From Pterois miles (taxonomy: Eukaryota; Chordata; Actinopteri; Perciformes; Scorpaenidae), in assembly GCA_947000775.1 (NCBI GenBank), contig CAMQGK010000057.1:62001-126000 (forward strand): a stretch of 64,000 nucleotides of DNA, given 5' to 3'. Shown here piece by piece: positions 57,517 through 64,000 of the stretch (position 1 is the first letter of the stretch; each line of letters opens with the position of its first letter). The notes beneath the pieces were generated by a model that was given only the letters and a program-made list of their open reading frames with translations, was not told the origin of the DNA and searched no databases. Position numbers and translations under genes: made by a program.

Positions 57517-60500
57517 ATGAAGGCCCAATTACAAGTCACAGGTATGATATTGGTTATCTATCAACAAAAACTGGATACAAATTTGACAAAGTGATGGAAG
57601 TTGTAGTGTTCAGTATTGTTTGATTTTTGCTACTGGAAGCTCCGTTCAGTCCTGTAGTGAAGAATCAAGATCAAATCAACAGAAAGTTATATTACTTACA
57701 ATGTCACTGCGGTGTTTTCTCTTATTTAGTAATTTCAGCCAAGCTGAAGGAAAACAAAAAGAACTGGTTTGGTCCCAGCCCGTATGTTGAGGTAGCTGTG
57801 GATGGCCAGTCGAAGAGGACCGAGAAGTGTAACAACACACACAGTCCCAAATGGAAGCAGGCTGTCACAGTGTGAGTATGACTGTTTGTCATAGGAAAGA
57901 AATCAGTTTAACAAATAGCTGTCCAGGTATATATTGGAAGATGTTGGAGTTGGTAATAGAAATGTTATTAATTTGAACAAATGTAGTCTACATACAACAT
58001 AGTGGGTGCTGACATCCATATTTTAGTTGCATGTTGTAAGTGTAGAGGTCTAAGAACCAGGTCTGTTTCTAGTGTAATTCTGGCTGGGAATTTGGTGATT
58101 GTGTCAAACTATAAACTAAATACTAAATTAAATACTTGGATGGTATATTCTGAATAAATATCTGATGTATCTGAATGAAAATAGCAGGTGAGTTCACAAA
58201 GTCCATGCAGCCATCACTTACTGCTTTACCATTGTTGCTTTGCTGTTGAAGAAGGGCCAAGTGTGTAAATAAGTTAGTATCTGGCAAAACTAATAACCCA
58301 CCATTTTGTTGGTAAAGCTCTGCAGCATAAATAATTAGACCACTCTATCTCAAAATCATAGATTTAATCAAATCTTAAAATGTGTCTGTTTTTTACCACC
58401 CTAAACCTTAGAAGTGATGTCTTACATCATTATGTTAAACATAGAAAAGCAAACGAAACCTGACATTGAAGTGTTTATCAGCCTTTGTTAGGAATTTATA
58501 CTTAATATGTTTGACTTTAATGATGAATTAGATAACATAAATAAAAACAGATGTGTCATGAAAGGTTAAGAGGCCATAACCTCACCCCAACTTGAAGAAA
58601 AAAAAATTGAACACCAAAATCGTCATTGATTGACTTTTTCACAGCTATTCATAGTTGACTATGAATCCTTTCAGCATTAGTGCAGATCATCCTTAATCTT
58701 TTTCTCTGATGTTGACGTCTTGTATCGCTACATTTTCTCACTTATCTACAGAATTGTGACTCCGGTCAGCAAGCTGATCTTTCGTGTTTGGAGCCACCAG
58801 ACACTGAAAGCTGACATCCTGCTGGGAATGGCCATACTGGAGATCAGTGAGACCCTTAAGGCAAATGACCTGAAACGTGAGTTCACACTACTTTCTTTCT
58901 CTTAAGTGGTAATCTTGTCTTTTCTTTGGCCCAATCTCAGTATCTACACTCTCTAACTCGCACAGTCACCGATTTTGAGGCACGTTCCTGCAAAGTCTGC
59001 GATGTGATGGTTTAGGGCTGTCCCACTGTCAAATTATCAAGTCACTGAGGGCTGTCTCGCAGATGTTTTTAGCCCTTTATGCACACTTTTCACAAGTGTG
59101 CATTTCTGCAGACTTTGCCTGAGGGAATTACCCACATTTCATAGCTTTGTGACGGGGTAAGCCTGGTAGGGTTAAAGAGAAAAAGGTAAACAAAGAGGAC
59201 GCCACATTGGTGTTCAGCCTGGCATATTAAATTTACACTGAAACGTTAACATAAAAATATTTAAGAAGGTACATAAAAATCCATATGAAATCAGAGTGCT
59301 TTTAATTTTGCTTAATGATGCTGTTTTAATTAAAAAAAAACAAGTAAAGTGATTATTAAAGCCTGGAAGATGTTCAAATCAGGTATTTAAAAAAATAGAA
59401 TAAAAACCCACAATTGGCATTGTCAAGGTAACATTATATGTCACCTTAAAGTGCTGTCCCATTCATATTTATACCATTTCAAACCCTTGCAGCCAGTCAT
59501 TTGCTAGGTGACATCAGTTAAGTCCCCAAGGGTTCAGGGCTTAAGGCCTTAGGGGGGGACATTGGGAATGGGCCTTTAAGTCAAACACACAACTTGATGC
59601 TTGATGCTTTAAATCTTAGGGGTGTCAGAAAATATCGATACACATAAGTATCAAGATATTATGTTGTGTGGTACTGTATCAATTCTCCAAAACGCTTTAC
59701 CGATTTTTAGTTAACGTCTTAAAACTCAGACAGAGTCCCGGCTGACCAGTCACTCGTCTGTCTTTTGGAGGTTGTAGCGGGCTCACTTTAAAAGCTAGAG
59801 TAAAGAGCCTGTCATCATATGAAACTAGAAAATCAAAGAAATATAAATTGTGTCATAACACAAGGCTATTTGGTAGCTTTCTTATACTGATTTGAACTTT
59901 GAATTTGAAAATGGAAATATGTGTATGGAGCTATAAAAAAGCAATTTCATTTCTAATTGGAGCTAATACTTCTATGCTCTTGGGGTTGACTCTCACGTAA
60001 TATTATGATATATTCAGGACAAAACTCCCACCTCATGGCTTCTTTATTTCAGGATAATAAAACATTGTATCCCTTGTAATCTAACTTTCAGTATTCATTG
60101 TGTGTGTCTACGTCTATTAGCAGCATGTTATATTTGGCAGATGTTGCATGCACTCTGCACACTTTGTGTAAGAGTGCATATCTGCCTGTGTTTGTTATGA
60201 GAAATGTTTTATTGGGCTTTGATAAGATTAACAACCAATGTGCATACAGTACTTTCACTTGGTTCACTTTTCCCTGGGATCCAGGCCTCACCTAAGCTTG
60301 TGACCCTCTGCTGGCTTGTGTGTTTACAGCCTAATACATGCGCGCACCATGTGACTTAAAAGACTGGTCCATATTCTATATAGCTGCTTGCTTTTCATTT
60401 GCCCACAGTAAACATGATTCTGAAACCCTTCCTAGTAGCCCCTTGAGGCCAGGCTGCTTGTTACACCACACGTGACTTAAGTGGTTTGAGCTGACAGAGT

Positions 60501-62825
60501 TACTGCCATCTTTAGTGCCCCGTACTTTGACCAGCAGGGCTGAAAATGGTAACCAAATACCAGTGAGGGTGGGGGCCCTCCTAAGGAAAATGTCTCTTAA
60601 TTTTAATCTCAGATATTTCACTGGGAAAAGTACATACAGTCAGCTGTCATTTTTACAACCTCAGTGCAGCCTTAGCATCACCTATTTTCCTTTTGTTGTC
60701 ATGAGGTGTGATGTCAGTCACCTGTTTAACACTGTATTCTGTGTCCTCCCCAGTATGTGAGGTGGTGCAGACACTGCAGCTGTGCTCTGACAGAGACCCT
60801 CAGGACGCTGTAGGTGACCTGTCAGTCTGTCTGGACGGCATGCAGGTAGACCCAGAAACCTTCGCCTCCGCAGAGAGAGAACGCGGTAAGGAACCACACT
60901 GAAGTCCACGATAGCAGGTCGACTTCAGGAACAAATTGATATTTATACATAGATGGGCAGAATTCTAATAATTTAGCTCTTTTGAAGAAGCTCTTCGTAA
61001 TTTGTCCGATAGTCATCAGTGTTAGTGAAAAAGGGCTATAAAAACTGCGGTTGTCAATTTTTTTTGGCTCCTGATCAAATGTTTGTAGAAGCTAACTGAT
61101 ATATTGTTCAATTTATCACAAATATGTAGAGATGAGCGGATATTTGTGCTGTTGGGTAACAAGACATTGTAGTGCAGAAATACAAAACTATTTTTGAAGC
61201 AATTGGCCATTACCTACTTTTCAAATGCATTGTCCCTCTTCATACATATATTAGTCATGATTCTTAAATAACCAACTTTTGCAATAAAACTGAGCTGGGC
61301 AATATGGCCAAAGTCATCATTATGATATAGGTAAATTCATATCGCAATTATGAGATATATTATGATATATAGCATGTTGTCTTGTAGTTTGATAAATGAA
61401 TAGTCTATATGAAATAACCACATGGTAAAGTCTGTTTTTGTGTACTCCTGTGTGAATTACATGCTTGACAAATGAAAAGCACTGAGTATTTCCTCATTTA
61501 ATGAAGGACTTAAGTGCAAAATGAATGAAAAATGTATCAATTTAGACAACGTTATCATGAATCACAATATCGTGATATACGATTTTGTCATGCTATGATT
61601 CCATTGAAAGATGACAAAGTATCATATTGAATTATTGCCTGACACTCCAGTAAAATCCAAGTTATTTTATGTAAAAGTTGTCACTAGTCTTCTTGTTCTT
61701 TGTCACTCCAGCCACTGTTCCAAATGGAAATTCAAAACAAAATGGAGACACCGGCAACAGGTTCAGTAAACCTTTATTTCTAGGTTTCTATACATGGCTT
61801 TTTTTGGTGCAGATCTTAGGTTGGGCATTTGGTAAAACAAAAGCATATCTCTTATGGAGTGTTGTGTGTTTACTTATAGAAATACTCATTGTACACTTGT
61901 AGAATAAGTTGTGAAAATATCTTGATCCCCAGGTCAAGCAGAGACACATCTCCCTCCAGTGACTCAGAGGAGTGGGTTATCGTACCTAACGGTCATGCTG
62001 TCAACGGTAAGGGTTCTCCTTCCCGATCTCCAGGGGGCTCCAACGCCTCGCGTCCTCCCAGACCAGCCCGACCTCCTCCTCCTACGCCTCGCCGCCCAGC
62101 CCCCTCACCAAGTAGGAAAAGCATAGGATATTACAATATAACATTATCTTTCGTAATTTCATATTCTCACATACCATTGATTTTCTTTCATATACAAAGA
62201 TAGCGTGTGCTTTTTTTTTTTGTGTAATGACTGCAATCGAAGCAAATGCATCTCTTACTTTCTTCTCTGCCATCCTCCCACTCCCCTCCCCAGCCTCTTC
62301 TAGCAGCTCTTCCCCTAGTGAGCTGAGTGAAGGTCCAGCTTCCGATGGCTCCTCTCAGGCGTCAGCTAGTGGGTGTTCAAATCAGCAGGATGACTCAGGC
62401 GCAGGGGCAGCAACAGCAACAGCAGCAGCAGCAACAGCAGGTTCTCAGACAGCAAGTGGCCCCAAACCAGGGACCTCTGCAGCTCTGGCCACAACAGCTC
62501 CCAGAATCACTCCCATGAGCAACGGCCCCTTACCACCTGGGTAAAAGAGCAAGTTTTCACTGTAGAGACTATTAATATTATGTGTGTTGTTATCGTATTA
62601 TGTAGTTTGAAGTATTTTAAAGAATTGTAGTGTTTTAGTGACATAATCAATCAACTCTGCAGTTGAGCCGCATCTGAATCCTATTTCCTGTGCTTTGTCT
62701 TTGCACAATCATTTGTATTATCTCTGCAGGTGGGAGCAAAGGGTGGACCAGAATGGGCGGGTGTACTATGTGGATCACATTGAGAAAAGAACGACCTGGG
62801 AAAGGCCTGATCCTCTGCCTACAGG
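57517..62825 (+). CDS. itch: ITCH E3 ubiquitin ligase, N-terminal part (cut by window end)
   Basis: NEDD4-family HECT ligase; only the first ~331 codons are here. Coding exons: 57517-57541, 57730-57871, 58752-58876, 60754-60885, 61712-61760, 61933-62111, 62294-62540, 62730-62825. The start MKAQLQVTVISAKLKEN matches the human MKSQLQITVIS start; an in-frame TGA lies two codons upstream. The C2 domain (residues 1 to ~110) has NWFGPSPYVEV and IVTPVSKL. A proline-rich linker (RPPRPARPPPPTPRRPAP, for SH3 partners) is followed by a Ser/Ala/Thr-rich stretch, then WW1 (PPGWEQRVDQNGRVYYVDH, TTWERPDPLP). The linker is closer to ITCH than to WWP1/WWP2. The intron after 61760 uses a weak GTTCAG donor. Further WW domains and the HECT domain lie outside the window. 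Confidence 0.9.
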
Positions 62826-64000
62826 GTAACAACACATTTGATTTATCTATTACACTATGAATACTATAGTGGCCATTTGTCAGAAAAATAGAAATTAAAC
62901 TTAAATCAAAGGCCTACTGATGCATCATGGGTATGTGGTATACACAGGCAAAAGAGTCCATTGTCCATGTAATGTTTCTGTGTTTCTTATGATTTATTTG
63001 CCTCTCTTGCTCTGCACGTACCGTATACCTATGGTGTGCCAGCGGTTCTTTGATTTAAGTTTGATTTCGATTTTTCTGACAAATCTCCACTGAGTAAATT
63101 AAAAAGGCCCACCCAGGTGTATGCTGGTCTTATACCTTCCTACATATAGAACCACATGTGCCCACAGTGTTACCCACTTCACAAACTATATAAACTATAT
63201 ACTAATTTTGTAAAAAAAAAAAATACTAAACAATAAAATAAGTAAGCTATCAAAAATCTAATCTAAATAAAGCAGACATCTAGAATCAAACAACACTATG
63301 TATTATTAGTAGAATAACAACTTACAACAGATAAATGGGTTTTGCTCTGCTTTGTTGGACTGTGCAGCTGCAAACCATAAAAATGATCTCAGATTAGTAC
63401 AGTTTTTATTTATGTTTGTACAATTAAAGGCTTCAAATCAATCAGTGTGCTCAAGCCCCTTTTTCCCCTCAACATTTTATTCACTCTTTTTGTTTACATT
63501 ATATTTTTAGATTTAATGTCAGTGATGTATTTAAAACTAGAATGGTACTCAGAGAACAGACTTCAGCCAAGGTGCCCAAGTATGATTGCTCCAACCTCTC
63601 TGTTCAGCTTGTGCCATCTTCCATGTGTATTTTTGTTTATGTTGAGATCAGCTGTACGTAGCAGAGCATCATAAAACACTTCATTCAAACTCGGCAGAAA
63701 CAAAATAAAACTCACCTAAACCGTTGTTACTTTTTCCAACAATCAACAAGTCTGCTTTGGTCAAACCCAACTCTAATTTCACTGAGTTTGCTATTAAAAT
63801 ATGGCGACTCTACCCCCCCCCCCCCCCCCCGACCTGTCTCTCTTTCAGACGGAAGGACGGATCAGGTACACTGTGCATGTGTCATACCCAGCGGTCTTAT
63901 TGTGATTATGGCTGATCGAAATCCTTTAAAAAAAATACCTGCATCTGGATCACGATCCGGATCACGCCAAACTATAATGGATTGTACATAGTACCACACC
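62826..64000. other. itch intron after WW1 (partial)
   Basis: No second WW exon is visible before the window end. There is a poly(C) run at 63813-63830, and the terminal ~100 bp contains ctggatcacgatccggatca cgcc, a motif I associate with interspersed repeats. The open frames here are not coding. Confidence 0.45.

Noticed and set aside
63840..63915. Possible itch WW2 exon after an acceptor-like tttcag
   Set aside because: The translated stretch (RRKDGSGTLC...) lacks the WW signature (two Trp, YYVDH) and ends in a stop; it looks like repeat sequence.
1..64000. CRISPR arrays, prokaryotic operons, rRNA genes, integrated viral genes
   Set aside because: No regularly spaced direct repeats with unique spacers, no long intronless reading frames, no rRNA-like conserved blocks and no capsid, envelope or polymerase frames were seen; the window is vertebrate nuclear DNA.

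Overview
The window is nuclear DNA of a vertebrate, almost certainly a ray-finned (teleost) fish. The genes are split by GT-AG introns, the products are vertebrate-specific, and the introns are full of fish-type tRNA-derived SINEs, LINE 3' tails with AGATA/TATCT pentamers, and many non-autonomous inverted-repeat (MITE and foldback) DNA elements. Nothing prokaryotic is present. The species cannot be named from the sequence alone.

Layout. (1) 1-26.4 kb, + strand: a tandem cluster of three complete eight-exon pancreatic elastase genes of the CELA1 type (1018-3945, 4444-12265, 15666-20741), plus a frameshifted remnant of an elastase exon 6 at 26258-26345. Each full gene has a TATA box 44-59 bp upstream of its ATG. 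Further upstream is a conserved GTGATAA...TGAGAC...CANNTGC module. Genes 1 and 3 are intact zymogens. Gene 2 keeps its reading frame, splice sites, cysteines, His and Asp, but its catalytic Ser195 codon is TTT (Phe), so it should encode a catalytically dead elastase-like protein. (2) 27.8-43.7 kb, - strand: gls2, mitochondrial glutaminase, 18 exons, 601 codons, complete. (3) 45.8-48.9 kb, - strand: rdh5, a retinol dehydrogenase of the SDR family, 5 coding exons. (4) 51.5-54.6 kb, - strand: bloc1s1, 4 exons, 125 aa. The order bloc1s1 then rdh5 on one strand matches the human BLOC1S1-RDH5 arrangement, which supports the rdh5 call. (5) 56.4-64.0 kb, + strand: the 5' part of itch (NEDD4-family HECT E3 ligase). 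It covers a 5' UTR exon, the C2 domain, the proline-rich linker and the first WW domain, and is cut by the window end.

Functionally the window joins unrelated genes: secreted digestive proteases, glutamine catabolism, the visual cycle, BLOC-1/BORC organelle biogenesis and ubiquitin ligation. The accessory structure is mostly transposable-element debris: foldback elements with GGTGCCTTCA ends, a hAT-like MITE with an apparent 8-bp target duplication, full-length SINEs sharing a tail with LINE fragments, a deleted Tc1/mariner copy, and an odd ~330-bp A/T homopolymer block just beyond the 3' end of gls2. The most interesting item is the S195F elastase paralogue and whether it is under selection.

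Coordinates of exons were derived by hand from splice consensus, reading-frame continuity and known family sequence. Frame is maintained across every junction listed.
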